A stretch of 64,000 bases of DNA from Symbiodinium natans (taxonomy: Eukaryota; Sar; Dinophyceae; Suessiales; Symbiodiniaceae): contig CAJNDS010000331.1 in the NCBI GenBank assembly GCA_905221605.1, positions 26,597 to 90,596 of the forward strand, given 5' to 3'. The notes under the pieces are model-generated. The model did not search any database. It saw only the letters and a list, made by a program, of their open reading frames with translations, and was not told where the DNA came from. Both the position numbers and the translations under genes were made by a program. Below are positions 1 to 11,240 of the stretch, piece after piece. Each line of letters starts with the position of its first letter. The stretch's first letter is position 1.

Positions 1-40
1 CGATTTTGCTCCGTGTTGGTGCGCCTTGTTTTTATGTTCA

Positions 41-87
41 TTGCTTTCTCTTGCTTTCTCTTGCTTTCTCTTGCTTTCTCTTGCTTT
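41..87. repeat. 10-bp pyrimidine minisatellite (TTGCTTTCTC)n
   Basis: The decamer TTGCTTTCTC is repeated more than four times without interruption. It could act as the polypyrimidine tract of an intron, because an AG|G acceptor-like site follows at about 127-129, but no gene model could be confirmed here. Confidence 0.9.
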
Positions 88-283
88 GCGCAGCTCCGGT
101 TTAGACTCTCGCCTCGTTTCCGACAGGCCGCTTGCCAGAAACGTGCCCTGGACCTGGCATGTGAGACTCGTGATACAGAGGTGATGCGCAAGTCGCAATG
201 TAGCGCGAGCAGCTTGATCCATGACCTGCGAAAGTGCCCCCAAAGGCCGTGGCCGCTGTTGTGCCGGCAGTGGCATCGAGCAC

Positions 284-325
284 TGCGCCCAGCGCGCCCA
301 GCGCGCCCAGCGCGCCCAGCGCCCC
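284..325. repeat. 9-bp GC-rich minisatellite (GCGCCCAGC)n
   Basis: About four and a half copies of a 9-bp unit. The unit is a multiple of 3, so any frame through it stays open (Ala-Pro-Ser or Arg-Pro-Ala repeats). The surrounding segment (about 130-420) is open on the + strand in more than one frame. I could not decide between a low-complexity exon and a plain minisatellite. Confidence 0.75.
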
Positions 326-438
326 CGCAGGGGCTTCGTGCCTTGGAAGGCAATGCAGAAGGCAGTTTCTTTTTTGTGGGGGAGGAAGTGTGCTTCTTAC
401 AAGCATTTTCGGGTTCCACAAGGAATGATTGAAAGAGC

Positions 439-482
439 TTGCTCTCTCTCTCTCTCTCTCTCTTTCTCTCTTCTCACTTCAG
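439..482 (+). repeat. (CT)n tract ending in CAG
   Basis: A dinucleotide CT run changes into a pyrimidine tract and ends at ..CACTTCAG|G. That is the form of an intron 3' end, and it matches the AG|G acceptors seen in the clearer genes of this window. The following sequence (Gly/Ala/Pro-rich) is open but not recognisable. Confidence 0.6.
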
Positions 483-559
483 GCCAGCTCTCGGCTTCGG
501 CCTCGCCCTCGCTCCCCTCGGCGCTCCACCGGGTGCCCTTGGTGGCGCCCCGGGCCAGG

Positions 560-2175
560 CAAGCCACAGTTGTGTGACATCAATTGACATCATGTGTGTT
601 TTCAGGATGAGCCTATTGAGAATTTTCTCAACGGAAGATGTGCTAAAGTTCAGAGATATAATTGGGGAGGAAGCGCCTTTCTTGCTTCCGAAGATGCTTC
701 CGAAGAGTAGTACGCTTTGCTCGCCTGCGGTGCTGTTCAGAGCGGCCTCCCATTTTTGTGGAGGGAAATCCGAGAAAGATCGCAAAGCCGCGCCCGACGT
801 GGAACAAATCAGTACTCAGTAGCAGGCCTGCCAGGTCGTTGGCGAATGTTGGCGAGAGCAGTTCAACATGGTTCAACATATGCGAGGAAACAAAACAACC
901 TGTCCGTTCGTCTCACACTTCAGCACGCCCAGCAGCGGCATATGACGTCGTAGCATTCAGGCACCGATGGTCTCGCCCCATTCTGAGGTTCTGCTGAACT
1001 TCAGTACGCCTTAGTACACCTTAGGCCTCTTGTGAACCTGCGCTCCGAGGTTTCTGGGTGCACCGCCGGGGCCCAGAAATGCCCAGAATAGAGGAGGCCA
1101 TGAAGAACGTGTGTTGAGACCCCGTTTCCTCTTCAGTCACCATAAGGCAGGCTCCTTTCCGCTGGCTGCCCAGAGGGCACGTTCGCCGAAGGTGTTGTGA
1201 ACTGCTCTGACCATTCTCTTTTTCATTGGATTGTGTGTGTGTGTGTGTGTGAGACCTTGAAGTATTGAAGTGCCATTGATGTGCCATTGAAGTGGCATTC
1301 GGCCTCGATCCAGAGGTCCAACCGGGCAGGGCTCTGAGTGCTTCTGAGATGCTCTGAGTCATCTTCAAAATGATGCAACGATTGGAATTTCGGGTTCTCT
1401 TTAAATATTCAGCGAGCAGTGACCCGTCAGTGACCCGCCAGGCGACCAGAGCTGGTGCGAGGTCTCAGCTTTTGCTTTTTTTTTTCTATCTGTGTTTGGT
1501 TTTGGTTCTGAGCGTTTTTGAGTCGGGAGAGGAGAGTCCTGAGTCACAGCCCGAGGCGCAGGTCTCGGCTCATTCGGCTCATGCTTTCCCCTCAATTAAG
1601 GCCAGCTTGCTGTCCGGGAGCAAAGGCGCCCTGTGCCTTGGTGGCATAACAAAAAAAAGCAAAACCATAAAACGCTATGAACATCCGCAAGCCCCGAATG
1701 CCAAAAAAGGGCACAGTGCGGTGCTCAGAGCTGCAAAAACGGCAGGTTGCGTGGTTTGCATGTCAGTGTCACATCTCACAGAACTTCCATGTTTTTTCTG
1801 AGGATCGGCAAAGGCTTGCAGGTCCTGGCAGCCAAGGGTGTGCATCTCCCAGCTAGTCCAGCTATTGAGGGCAGCTTCCGAAAACCTTTGCTCTAAGTTC
1901 TTGGCTTCTTGGCACTTGCCAAGGTGCTGCCCGGATTGCTCAAAGGCCGAGCAACTGTGAGAGAGACGTTCAGGAATTGCGGGAGAAGATGGGAAAATGT
2001 TTCCATTGATCTCTTCCACTCTTCCATACGCGTCGTGTCTCTTCGATACTCGATCAAAGAAGGCGCGGGGCACAGTGTGCACGGCAGTGCCTCAGCATCC
2101 GTGCGGGGCAAAGGCCCTCCGTCCGGGCCCGAGGAAGTTGAGGTCGGTACTTCGTGCAAACTCTTCATTTTAGGC
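560..2175. other. Region with no recognisable gene
   Basis: Non-repetitive sequence with short open frames on both strands, none resembling a family I know. A (GT)n tract of about 16 bp lies near 1236. Several AG|G sites are present but no coherent exon series could be built. Confidence 0.5.
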
Positions 2176-2177
2176 CT

Positions 2178-2275
2178 AGCGCCCCCCCCCCCCCCCCCGA
2201 CCCCCCACCCCCAGCCCCCCCAGCCCCCAGCCCCCCCCCCGACCCCCAAGTCAGCCCCCCCCCCCCGCCCAGGAA
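2178..2275. repeat. Poly-C / CCCCCCAGCC low-complexity block
   Basis: Successive C homopolymers of 8 to about 18 bases separated by GA, AG or AC. Strongly one-stranded C richness gives i-motif or G-quadruplex potential on the opposite strand. Confidence 0.85.
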
Positions 2276-2489
2276 GCCGTAGTGGGAGATTTCTGGAGAC
2301 ACCCAACAACCACTGGGCCACGCTGTATCACATTTGTGAATGTGCCTGAGCGTGGTGGAACGTTCTTTGTTCAGTCAGGCGGCTCTTTCACTCAATTTTT
2401 GGCGTGCTGAATCTGCGTGGAAATATGTGTAGGAGAGCTGCTGTCTGCTCGACGAGCTTGCGTTTACAGGCTGCAGGCGATTTGAAAGT

Positions 2490-4020
2490 TACGCCGTGTT
2501 TACATATTTTTTGAGATCCCTCCCAACCCGCCCTGGCCAAGTCGGAGATTTCTGGAGACGCCTACATGACGTTTTCAAGCCAAGCAAGCTGCTGCAAAGA
2601 AGATCGTGGAATGAAGAGGACTTGCGCGAAGCTTGCTTCGTCACAGACCGCGCCCCCAGCCCCACCCCGTGGTTGTTTTTTTACTGTCTTTTCAAGCCGC
2701 GCAAGCATGCGTTGCAAAGAAGATCGCGCCATCCCGTCACACGAGCATTGTGTTGCCAAACGTAGGGGGAGGGCGGGTCCGCGTTTTCTTCTTACGAGAG
2801 GAGGACTTGCGGTTGAAAACAACGGAAGCCTTTACTCCATCTTGCAACCATTGCGTTTGCAAGTGCGGGCCCCGCTTTCTTTGCCAGTGCAAGCTTGCTT
2901 TCTGACGAACATCAGCCAATGAAGACTAGACTTGCGTTTTTCAACACACGCAAACAAGTGTCCTTTCCAAACATGCAAACATTGTGTTTTGCAAATGGGG
3001 CGGGGGCGGGTGGGCCCCCCCGCAGCCCCCGCTTCCATTTATCTTTAACCCGTCCCATCTTTCTTTGTAAACCGTCATCGAGCGTTGTGTTCACAGATTG
3101 GGGAGGGGGAGGAGGCCGCGAGGGGGGAGCTGCCTCCCCTCCCACCCCACCCCCCAACAACCCCCCTCTGCTTTTTATTGTGCCATGAAGAGGACTTGCA
3201 CCAAGCTTGTTTTGTCCCTCCCATTATTTCTTTGCAAGCCGCACAAGACTGCATTGCAAAGAAGATCGTGCCATGAAGAGGAATTGCGTGAAGCCTGCTT
3301 CGCGAAGAACATAAACCCCTGAAGAGGACGTGCGTCTCAAAACACAAGAATCCTCCCCAAACCCACCGTGGGGTGCGGGGGGGGGGGGGGGCGCGTGGGG
3401 GCAGTGCCCCAACCCTACCACCTTCGCTTGCCGATGCTTCGTAAAGAACATCAATGGCCATGAAGAAGACTTGCTGTTTAAGATCATGCCAGTGCTTTCC
3501 AAATCCCTTCGGGCACTTTCAAGCCGCGAAAGCCCGCCCCCCACGCTGCCCAACGCCCCAGCTTCTTGGTACCAGTGGCTTGCGTTGCAAACCATACGCT
3601 TTCCAAACCCCTCGAGCTAGCATTGTGTTGGCAAATGGCAGGGCGGCTGCGCTCCCCCCAATCCCCCGCTTGTGTTTAGCTGTAGCCCGTGCAAGCTTGC
3701 TGATCATGCAATGAAGAGGACGTTTAGATCTATGAATCCTTTTCAAACCGGTCATGCGAGCATCGCGTTCGCAAATGAGGGGCAGGGGGTGCGAACCCCG
3801 TCGCACCAGCCGTTTGCAAAAGGCGGGGGTGCATCATGAAGAAGGCTTGCGTTCTGAAATGTTTTTTCTAACCCGTCGTGCAACCAAAATTGGGGTTTGG
3901 GGCATCCTCAAACCTGCGCTTTTTGTGTATGTCTTCAAGCCGCGCAAGCTTGCGCCGCACAGAGACCTTGTAAACCCATGAATCAATGAAGAGGACGTGC
4001 GTTTTCACAGTCGCACACCT
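2490..4020. repeat. Degenerate repeat field built on GAAGAGGACTTGCG / CAAGCCGCGCAAGC
   Basis: Short words recur in roughly the same order and at variable spacing: CAAGCCGCGCAAGC, TTGCAAAGAAGATCG, ATGAAGAGGACTTGCG, AAGCTTGC, and GCATTGTGTTGGCAAA. Examples lie near 2577-2640, 2692-2760, 3185-3280, 3600-3640 and 3935-4000. Units are about 100-200 bp and strongly diverged, interrupted by short C- or G-rich runs. The copies share words rather than a reading frame, so I regard it as an old satellite or a fragmented element, not a gene. Confidence 0.7.
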
Positions 4021-4870
4021 GACAGGGGTTCGAATCGGAAGGGGCGCTTGCATTTGGACACGTGTTGCGCCGCGAAGTTGTTTGAGAGGACCCTCCAAAT
4101 ATTAAGAAGAGAAGTCTCTGGCTCGGCGCTCAGCGCTTCAGGCCGGGACAGGCGCCTTCACCACAGGGAGCGCTGGCAGCGGCGCTGGGGCCCCAAAGCA
4201 TTTCCAGAGCAGATGGGAATTGAAGCACACATAAGCACACTAGTTCCACACCGCAACGCCGGGAATTTCGCTGCAGGTCCGAGGGCTCGCCGAGCTCCCT
4301 TTCTGACCCTTTCCTGCGAGAGGTCCAGGGTTTCATGGAGCGCCTGGCGCTTGCAAAATGCAAACCTGCCGGAGTGCGCCTTGCTGAAACGCAGCCTAGG
4401 CTGGGACCTGGAAAGACGCTTTGAACCAAAGCTGGCCAACAGCCTAGAATCCTAGAGTCCTGGTTGAAGAGAAAGTAGGAGTAGGCAAAAGCTCCATGCG
4501 AATTGCGAGTCGCAACATGGTGTCTGTGTCATGTTTCTTCTGCTTAAAGCCTCAAGGGGCTGTCGCCCACCTCCGGCCCGGCAGGGGCCTGTAACCTTGC
4601 GGCGCGTGCATGAACGCAGCAACGCTGACTTTTTGGGCCTCCCCGGCCTCCCCACACTGCTCGCAGACCCTTGCCAAAGGGCCCATGATCGGTAACATTC
4701 GAGCCACGGATGTGGTTGTCTTGACACAGGGATGGACAGGTGACGCATCCAGCCACTGTCAAACGAGAAATCGAACAACAAATTTAAGGCATTATCAAGG
4801 CGTTAGCCGTTAGCCTTGACAGAGAATAGCGCGCCCCGGCTGGGGAGAGAGGATTTGGCAAAAATTATGT
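4020..4870. other. Unique sequence, no recognised gene
   Basis: Open frames occur on both strands (for example about 150 codons on + from 3997), but the predicted peptides resemble nothing I know and the opposite strand is equally open. This suggests compositional openness rather than coding. Confidence 0.4.
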
Positions 4871-4904
4871 TCGTGCGGGGGGGACCACGCTGGGACCACA
4901 CCGG

Positions 4905-5100
4905 TCCCAAGTAAACTGCGAAAATCAGAAACTAACCGCGAATCAGAAACTAGCGTGATTCAGAACCTGCGAATTAGAAATCCGAGAGAATACTAAGATG
5001 CGTATCAGAAACCCGAGCTATGCGAGTCAGAACTGCGCATCAGAAGCCCGCGCATTAGAAACCAGCGAGATTCAGAAATTGCGAATCGCATCAAAAACCC
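4905..5100. repeat. Degenerate tandem repeat (GCGAATCAGAAAC)n
   Basis: About ten imperfect units of 15-20 bp carrying the core GA(A/G)TCAGAA(A/C)C or GCATTAGAAACC. Units differ by substitutions and small indels. Confidence 0.75.
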
Positions 5101-5892
5101 ACGAGAAGTGCCAAGCGTTGGGAGGGGGGGGGGTAGGTGGGTGGGCAAGCAAACGTTGCTCGAAGTGGTGCAGCAGGGCTCAAGCGAGAAATACTCCGGA
5201 AAAACCAACGGGTTAGTGCTTGAGAGTTGAGGGTTTCGGTTTTGGGTCCTTGGGTTCCTACTCAGCCGTTTTGCCACAGAGTCAGCGGCGTCAGCGATGA
5301 TGCTGCCGGTCCCGGAGCATGAGAGAGACAGAGGGGGCGGGGAAAGAAGTTGGGGAAAAAACAGGCGGTGAAAGCCGATTAGCAAGTACTAGGTTAGTCA
5401 TGTCTGTTGTTTACACCAATTTACAGGCTCCGGGTTCAATCACAATCACAATCGATTCCAGTACGGACTGCATCGCCCTGCTGTCGACTCCAGATATTAT
5501 TTCTCTTCTGGCAAGCAGAGGCAGCCGGATTGCTGTAAAAGTGAGCAGAACGGGACGTACTACGGCGCTACGGGCCCACGATTTCAGTTCTCGGGTTTCG
5601 CTGAATGATATCTGGCGTTCAGCTAGCAGCTCAATATGCAAAGCAGAAACTTAGCTGAGGTGGCCTACCTGAAGCGAACGGGGGCGCCCCCACTCCAGGC
5701 TGTGCATGCATTGCAGTGGCCAAATTGGCAAGCAGAGCCTTTCTTATCGTCGCTTTCAGGAGATTCACTTGCCTTGTTGAGGTGTGACCTTTCGTTAGAA
5801 TTTCTCGAACTTCAGGGTGCAACAAGTTCTACCCAACACCGTTTAACAATTCAGGACCACAACATTTTGCCTTTTTTCACTGAGGATACTGA

Positions 5893-6620
5893 TGGAGAGC
5901 TTTTCTTAAACAGGGGTTGTACTGCGAATGGAGTGCGAAGCACGAGTCGTGAAAACGAGTTCAATGAGGAGGAGCTTCAGCGGCTGGAGCGGGAGCTACT
6001 GCAAGCCGGCGCCCCTTGGCCTCAGACGGTGCGGCCAGAGAGAGAGATGTGCTATGACGTGCTTTCAGCTATTGAATAGCTGCTTTCTCTTCTGCTGCTT
6101 TCTCTTCCCTTCTCAGGTGCCCCCGGTTTGCCGCTCTGGCTACCTGCTGGTTGTGTTTGGAGAGGTCAGCGAGAAGAGCCCCCTGCCTCAAGCAGAGTCT
6201 CAAGCAGAGCCTCAAGCAGAGTCTTTGCCCTTGCTCTCGCAGCTGCAGTGCTACGGAGCAAAAGGCACAGACGAGGACTTCCGCTATCTGCTGACCGGGA
6301 AGCCGAGCAGCCTCTTTTTCTTCTTCTTTGCCGCAATGCAGTAATGCAGTAGCCAGTCGCTGCGCGCCAATTTTTCACGCAGAATCTTGTTGCCAGGCGA
6401 GAGGGAAGGCTGGGCACTGGGCACCACATTGGGCTCGTTTTTTTTTTTGTTTTTTGCTTTTTTTGTCTTTTCAGTCCTCCGCCGTTCTCTGTCTGTTCTT
6501 TCCCTGTTCTTTGCGGCTGGTAGGGACGAGTCACCGTCACCGGAACGAAGAGAGAAGAAGGAGAAGAAGGAGGCCGAGGAGAAAGGCCAGCAAGGGAGAG
6601 GGGAGGGCCCCGGGCCCCCC
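5893..6620 (+). CDS. Hypothetical charged protein, three inferred exons
   Basis: Unrecognised protein. Three segments join in frame with dinoflagellate-type splice sites. The first ends at 6004 (before a GC donor) and encodes a Glu/Leu/Arg-rich helix (NEFNEEELQRLERELLQ). The second, 6117-6304, starts after a pyrimidine tract and CAG|G and ends before a GA donor; it encodes VPPVCRSGYLLVVFGE, then three PQAES-like repeats, then GTDEDFRYLLTGKP. The third starts at 6534 (TAG|G) and encodes a very charged ERREKKEKKEAEEK run leading into a Gly/Pro stretch. Phases agree at both junctions. The 5' limit and the end after about 6620 are not fixed. The coiled-coil and acidic/basic composition gives no function. 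The ORF continuing upstream to 5636 may be intron. Confidence is moderate for an expressed gene and low for exact boundaries. Confidence 0.5.
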
Positions 6621-6904
6621 CCCCCCCTTCTCGCCTGAGAAGAGCGCGCGCCACACTTGTGCTCTCTTCCCAATTGGTTTCTCTCAGGGCCATTTTATGC
6701 CATGCAACTGCACAGAGAGAGCCGGGCTTCCACAGGGAGAGGGAGACAGACGTGCACGTGTGTCTTCAACAAAAGAGAGAGAGAGGTGTGTGGTTGTTCT
6801 CCCTTTTTCTTTCTCAGGAGGGGGGGGGGGGTTTTGGGTGTTCAGGGCGAGATCCTCCTGTTTCTTCTCAGGTTTTTGGCTTTCTCGGGGGGGGGGGGGG
6901 GGCA

Positions 6905-7075
6905 GTGAATACACAAAAGTGTTCTCTCGGGAGTCGGGCTTGATGGACTACAAGGAGTTCCTGATTCCGCGTGTGGTGGATAGCTATGCTCGTCGGGGGA
7001 GGTGCGTGGCAAGTACCTACAAAGTGTTCCGGTGGGTGAGGGGTAAATGCTGAAAAAGGTGTTCCCCCTGACTCC
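6905..7075. repeat. Dispersed GTTCCTGATTCC repeat, isolated copy
   Basis: Contains GAGTTCCTGATTCCGCGTG, GTGGATAGCTAT and AAGTACCTACAAAGTGTTCC. The same words occur in the same order in the array at 39.9-40.77 kb. A G homopolymer lies immediately before it (about 6889-6902), as in the array. Confidence 0.7.
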
Positions 7076-7640
7076 CGGTTCTTGCCCAATTATCGGGGGC
7101 TGAGAGAGGAGACTATGAAAGAGATGGCGGAGAGATGACGGAGAGATGAGAGCGGGAGAAAGGGAGAGAGCGAGAGATGACCGTGGGTCAGCTTCTTGGT
7201 TAGATGTGTCGCCTCGGGATAGGACTTGGGCGCGAGTGTGCGCGAGGGGTCGTCGCGCACCTCCAAGCCCAGCAGAAGAAGAAGAGGTGAAAGAGAGACC
7301 AGAGCGAGAGAGAGAGAGAGGGAGACAGAGAGAGCGAGCGAGGGAGAGCGAGAAAGAGACAGAGAGGGAGATAGGGAAGGATAAGGAGAAAGAGAAAGAA
7401 AAAGAGAAGAAGATAAAGAGAAGAAGAGAAAGAGAAGAAGAGAAAGAGGAGAAAGAGAAGAAGAGAAAGAGAAGAAGAGAAAGAGGAGAAGGAGAAAGAG
7501 GAGAAGGAGAAAGAGGAGAAGGAGAAAGAGGAGAAGGTAAAGAGGAGAAGAGAAAGAGAAGAAAATAATGAAATAAATACTCTATGCATTCGAAGAAAGA
7601 AAGAAAGAAATATAACAAGAAAGAAAACAAGAACGTGACA
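7075..7640. repeat. Purine-rich (GAGA / GAAAGA / GGAGAAGGA) microsatellite block
   Basis: About 500 bp almost wholly of A and G on the + strand, with local periods of 2, 4, 6 and 12. A short unique segment (about 7190-7290) interrupts it. Long Glu/Arg/Lys ORFs across it are a product of composition and are not called. Confidence 0.85.
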
Positions 7641-9321
7641 AGTCCGCTTGCATATGCCGGGCCTCTCACCATGGGCAGAGTGGTGCTATGACCACCACTC
7701 CAGGCTCCTCTTCCACCACTCGCCTCTGTCCTCGGAGGCTGGGGTCCAACAAGGTGACCCTCCGGGCCCTGTGCTGTTCGCCTTGACCTTGCAGCCAGCT
7801 CTCCAAGCCGCCTCTGCAGCTGGTTCAGGGCAGCACCCCGACCTTACCTTCGCCCTCCTTGATGATGCCTATCTTGCTGGTGGGTCTCGACAGGTTGCTG
7901 GGGGCCTGGCACGCCTCGCTGCTGCAGGCCGTCAGGTTGGCCTTGAGAACTCAACCTGAGCAAGTGCGTCCTCACTACTTGTGCTGGTGCTGACAGCGCG
8001 GTTGATAAGAGGATCTTTCCGGAAGGTTTGCAGGTAAGCCCGCTCGGGGCTATGAGTCTCTTGGGCGCCCCCATTGGACCTCTGGCCGACACGGAAGCCC
8101 ACACTCGTGTTACAGGCCTTGGGTGAGCTCCCTGACCCCCAAACTGGGCTCCTGTTGTTGCGTCACTGCGCTGCCTACAGCCGGATGGTCTTTGCTATGC
8201 GCGTCACACCGCCGCAACTCCTGGGTGAGGCCGCGTCTGACTTCGACTCGGCAGTCCGCGACTGCTTGGAGCGCTTCTGCACGGGGCCTCTGTCTGCAGA
8301 AGCCTGGCTGCAAGCCTCCCTCTCCACTGCCGCTGGCGGCCTGGGTTTGCGACGCCAGGCATTCTGCTGCTGCCTACGTAGCCTCCCTCACTGCAGTACT
8401 GCTCCGGCCTGGACCCGAACTACACAGGTACCTGGCCTTTGGCTGCCGCTGACACTGAGCTTCTCAACCAGCTTGTTTTGCCTGCCGACCATGTCTCGGT
8501 CCCTGCGCCGCCCTCTGTGCGACAACAATCCTTGTCGTTGGCGCTGGATCGTCACCCCTGGTGCCGGCCGCGAGGCCTTCAGGGCGAACCTGCAACTCCA
8601 GCGGCAGCTGCGTGCTGGGGCATGGCTACACGCTGTGCCTTGTGAGGCACTCGCTCTTTTCCGTGTGCTTGTCAAGCTCCGCCTCCGCATCCCGGTCGCG
8701 ACGGCCGACGTGGCGTGCCCCCTCTGTGATGGCGTAGCGGACAGGTTCGGGGACCATGCGCTCAGCTGCCCATGTGGTGGCGACCGGACTCAACGCCACA
8801 ACCGTTTGCGCTCCGTCCTGGCCGCCCGCACACAGGCCGCAGGCCCCCACCCCGAGTGGAAAAAAACTGGTCTGTTGCCTCCAAGGTCCGGGCAGGATGG
8901 ACTGCCGGTTGATGGGGCGCTCGACCGTAATGGCCGTCGGCCCGCGGACGTCTATCTGTTTAATTGGGGGGTTCATGGCCCCGCTGCCTTCCACCTCGCC
9001 GTTACCGCAGGCTTGCTGCAGGGCAGTCTGCACACTTTGCTCTCTGGAGCTGACAAGCCTGCGGCAGATCACGAGGCCAACAAGCGCAGTCACCTGCGTA
9101 CCCAGGACCTCTGCACGGAGCAAGGCATCCAGTTCGTCCGTCTGGTCGTTGAAAGCCGGGGCGGCTGGGGCCCTACTGCCATCAAGTCTTGGCAAACTCT
9201 CGCCGCAGCAACAGCGGCCTGCTCAGGAGAAGCAGTCGCCACTGAGGCCAACCGGCTCTACGAAACTCTGGCTGTAGCGCTGCAACGAGAGAATGCCAGG
9301 GCGGTTCCAGATCTGAGCTGA
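7640..9321 (+). pseudogene. LINE reverse transcriptase / C-terminal endonuclease remnant
   Basis: 5'-truncated non-LTR retrotransposon ORF. Seen: fingers-region LSPWAEWCY (about 7660), RT block GVQQGDPPGPVLFAL (7741-7785), the catalytic-loop remnant FALLDDAYLAG (about 7849-7882), then a C-terminal region with C-x2-C-x9-H-x3-C (CPLC...H...C, about 8719-8770), a GGDRTQRHN motif, and an RPADVYL...FHLAVT block (about 8938-9005). That arrangement is typical of LINEs with a C-terminal CCHC and restriction-like nuclease. The frame breaks at about 7944 (premature stop, with LNLSKC continuing in the next frame), about 8110, about 8360 and again before about 8550. In the nuclease block the usual Asp before the hydrophobic strand appears to be His. 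Upstream ORF1 and the 5' half of RT are missing. It is a dead copy. Confidence 0.88.
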
Positions 9322-9452
9322 CCTTGTATCCGTAGTCTGTTTTCCGTAGCTGCGCTTTCGCTCGTCCACCTGCGATGCTGAGCGCTTCGGTGTTGCCAGT
9401 ACTGCTTGTTGCTTGCGCACACTCATCTGTAGTGTGGGTCGCGCAGCCCTCC
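9322..9452 (+). mobile_element. LINE 3' untranslated tail
   Basis: Follows the LINE stop codon at about 9319-9321. The segment from about 9376 (TGCTGAGCGCTTCGGTGTTG) to 9452 recurs at 22011-22090. The tail runs straight into an octamer microsatellite, which is common at 3' ends of LINE insertions. Confidence 0.75.
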
Positions 9453-9476
9453 AAACCCTAAACAAGAACGAGAAAA

Positions 9477-9629
9477 TGACAGAGAGAGAGACAGAGAGAC
9501 AGAGAGACAGAGAGACAGAGAGACAGAGAGACAGAGAGACAGAGAGACAGAGAGACAGAGAGACAGAGAGACAGAGAGACAGAGAGACAGAGAGACAGAG
9601 AGACAGAGAGACAGAGAGACAGAGAGACA
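9477..9629. repeat. 8-bp microsatellite (AGACAGAG)n
   Basis: About 19 near-perfect copies of the octamer. Because the period is 8, all three frames stay open and produce spurious repeat ORFs on both strands. Confidence 0.95.
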
Positions 9630-9679
9630 GCCCGGGGCGCCGCCACCCATCCTGGGGGCCTCTTCCCTGAAAAGGAAGA

Positions 9680-9855
9680 GGAAGAAGATGAGAGAGAGAG
9701 AGCGAGAAAGACGAGAGCGAGATGACATGAGAGCGAGGTGAGAGAGCGAGCGAGGTGAGAGAGCGAAGAGACGAGAAAAAGAGCGAGGGAAGGAGGCGAG
9801 AGAGATATTGAGGGAGAGAATGAAAGGGCAGGGACAGAGATGTGAGAGAGGAGAG

Positions 9856-9904
<49 letters not shown>

Positions 9905-10112
9905 AGAGGGCCTGGCGCGCTGGGGATCTCCCCCATGCCCTGCAGCAGAAGAAGAAGAGGAGGAGGAGGAGGAGTAGGAGGAGTAGGAGGAGGAGAGAGA
10001 GATAAGAGAGGAGGAGAGAGAAGCGAGAAGATATATAAACAAAGAGAGACAGAGCGATAAGAGAGAGAGAGAGTGACAGATACTTGAGAGAGAGAGAGAG
10101 AGAGAGAGACGG
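9680..10112. repeat. GA-rich microsatellite field
   Basis: (GA)n runs at about 9857-9905 and 10085-10110, with interspersed GAGCGAG, GGAGGA and GAGATA words. A short unique island (about 9908-9950) includes CCCTGCAGCAGAAG. Confidence 0.9.
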
Positions 10113-10195
10113 AGAACCCCTTCCGCGTCTGCCACAGTTTCACTTGAGACCGGATTCGGGGGCGCCCGCGCGCGAGGGCCTCCGGGCCCTTAAGC

Positions 10196-10443
10196 CCAGC
10201 AGAAGAAGAAGAAGAAGAAGAAGAGGAAGAGGAAGAGGAAGAGGAAGAGGAAGAGGAAGAGGAAGAGGAAGAGGAAGAGGAAGAGGAAGAGGAAGAGGAA
10301 GAGGAAGAGGAAGAGGACGAGGAAGAGGAAGAGGAAGAGGAAGAGGAAGAGGAAGAGGAAGAGGAAGAGGAAGAGGAAGAGGAAGAGGAAGAGGAAGAGG
10401 AAGAGGAAGAGGAAGAGGAAGAGGAAGAGGAAGAGGAAGAAGA
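10196..10443. repeat. Hexanucleotide microsatellite (GGAAGA)n
   Basis: About 40 copies of GGAAGA, preceded by (GAA)n, with one interruption (GAGGACGAG near 10316). The long Ser, Arg-Gly or Leu-Pro ORFs across it are artefacts of the 6-bp period. Confidence 0.95.
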
Positions 10444-10444
10444 A

Positions 10445-11205
10445 CACGGATAACACACTTCAGTTCGGATCTCGTGTCGTGCACTGCGCCATTTTTTTCC
10501 GTCTACGTAATACGTATCTGCGTGCGGGTTCATGGTTCCTATGTTTTTCTTCTCTCACTTTCTCTCTGATTGAGAGCTCTTTCATGTTTTCGGCAGGTGG
10601 CGACTCCAAGAGCCCAGGCGCAGGCCACTTGGGGGGGGGGGCCTGCGCGCTCCGATTCCGTGGCCGCTGGCGGCCGCTCTGACAGCTCACTTTCTTTTCT
10701 CCTTCTGTCATTTTTCTTATCTTCTTGTCCTTTCTTTGCTTTCTGTTCTTTTTGTTCTTTCTTTGTGGCAAGGGGCCTGTGCCGAGAGCGAGATTTGCGG
10801 GAGTCAGACCTGCAAAACACAGTGCTTGCGTGTTTTCATTGATCATTGAGTTCTCAAACACAAACCCCCCCCCCATATTCACCACATATATGTATGTGTC
10901 GCCCAGTCCAGGGTTTATCCAATCTCAGATCACGAGCTGCTCCTGTCGCGCACTTGTCAAATTGCTGAATGCCACCGATTTTTGCGCTTGCATGGCATCG
11001 AGCTAAGCTCATTAATGTGGTCTGCTGATTAGTCCGCCCCCCTCCCCCACAAGGGCATATGGGTTGCTCACTGAAGCGGTGGCTATTATGTCTGATGGAA
11101 GAGACCATGTGGCTGGTATCCCCAACACTGGGCCCCCCTGAGAAAACTGGAATCCCAAAAAGTCTGGAACCTTAAGGGGTGATATCTTTAGTTCCCTGTC
11201 CCCCT
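10445..11205. other. Unique sequence, no recognised gene
   Basis: Mixed-composition sequence with a G10 run (10631-10640) and a C-rich run at about 10866. No family similarity could be read on either strand. Confidence 0.4.
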
Positions 11206-11240
11206 CCCCTGTACCCTAAACCCTAACCCCCCAACCACAC
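11205..11240. repeat. Telomere-like CCCTAAACCCTAACCC
   Basis: About two and a half copies of the CCCTAAA/CCCTAA heptamer or hexamer in a C-rich context. CCCTAAA is the telomere unit of plants and dinoflagellates; this is an internal scrap. Confidence 0.65.

Noticed and set aside
4010-4050. GGGGTTCGAATCGG as a tRNA B box
   Set aside because: Flanks do not pair into a T stem and no A box lies 45 nt upstream.
7146-7568. Glu/Arg/Lys-rich ORF
   Set aside because: Purine microsatellite; the opposite strand is equally open.
9477-10445. Long Ser-, Arg-Gly- and Leu-rich ORFs
   Set aside because: They are translations of octamer and hexamer microsatellites; period and composition explain the openness.
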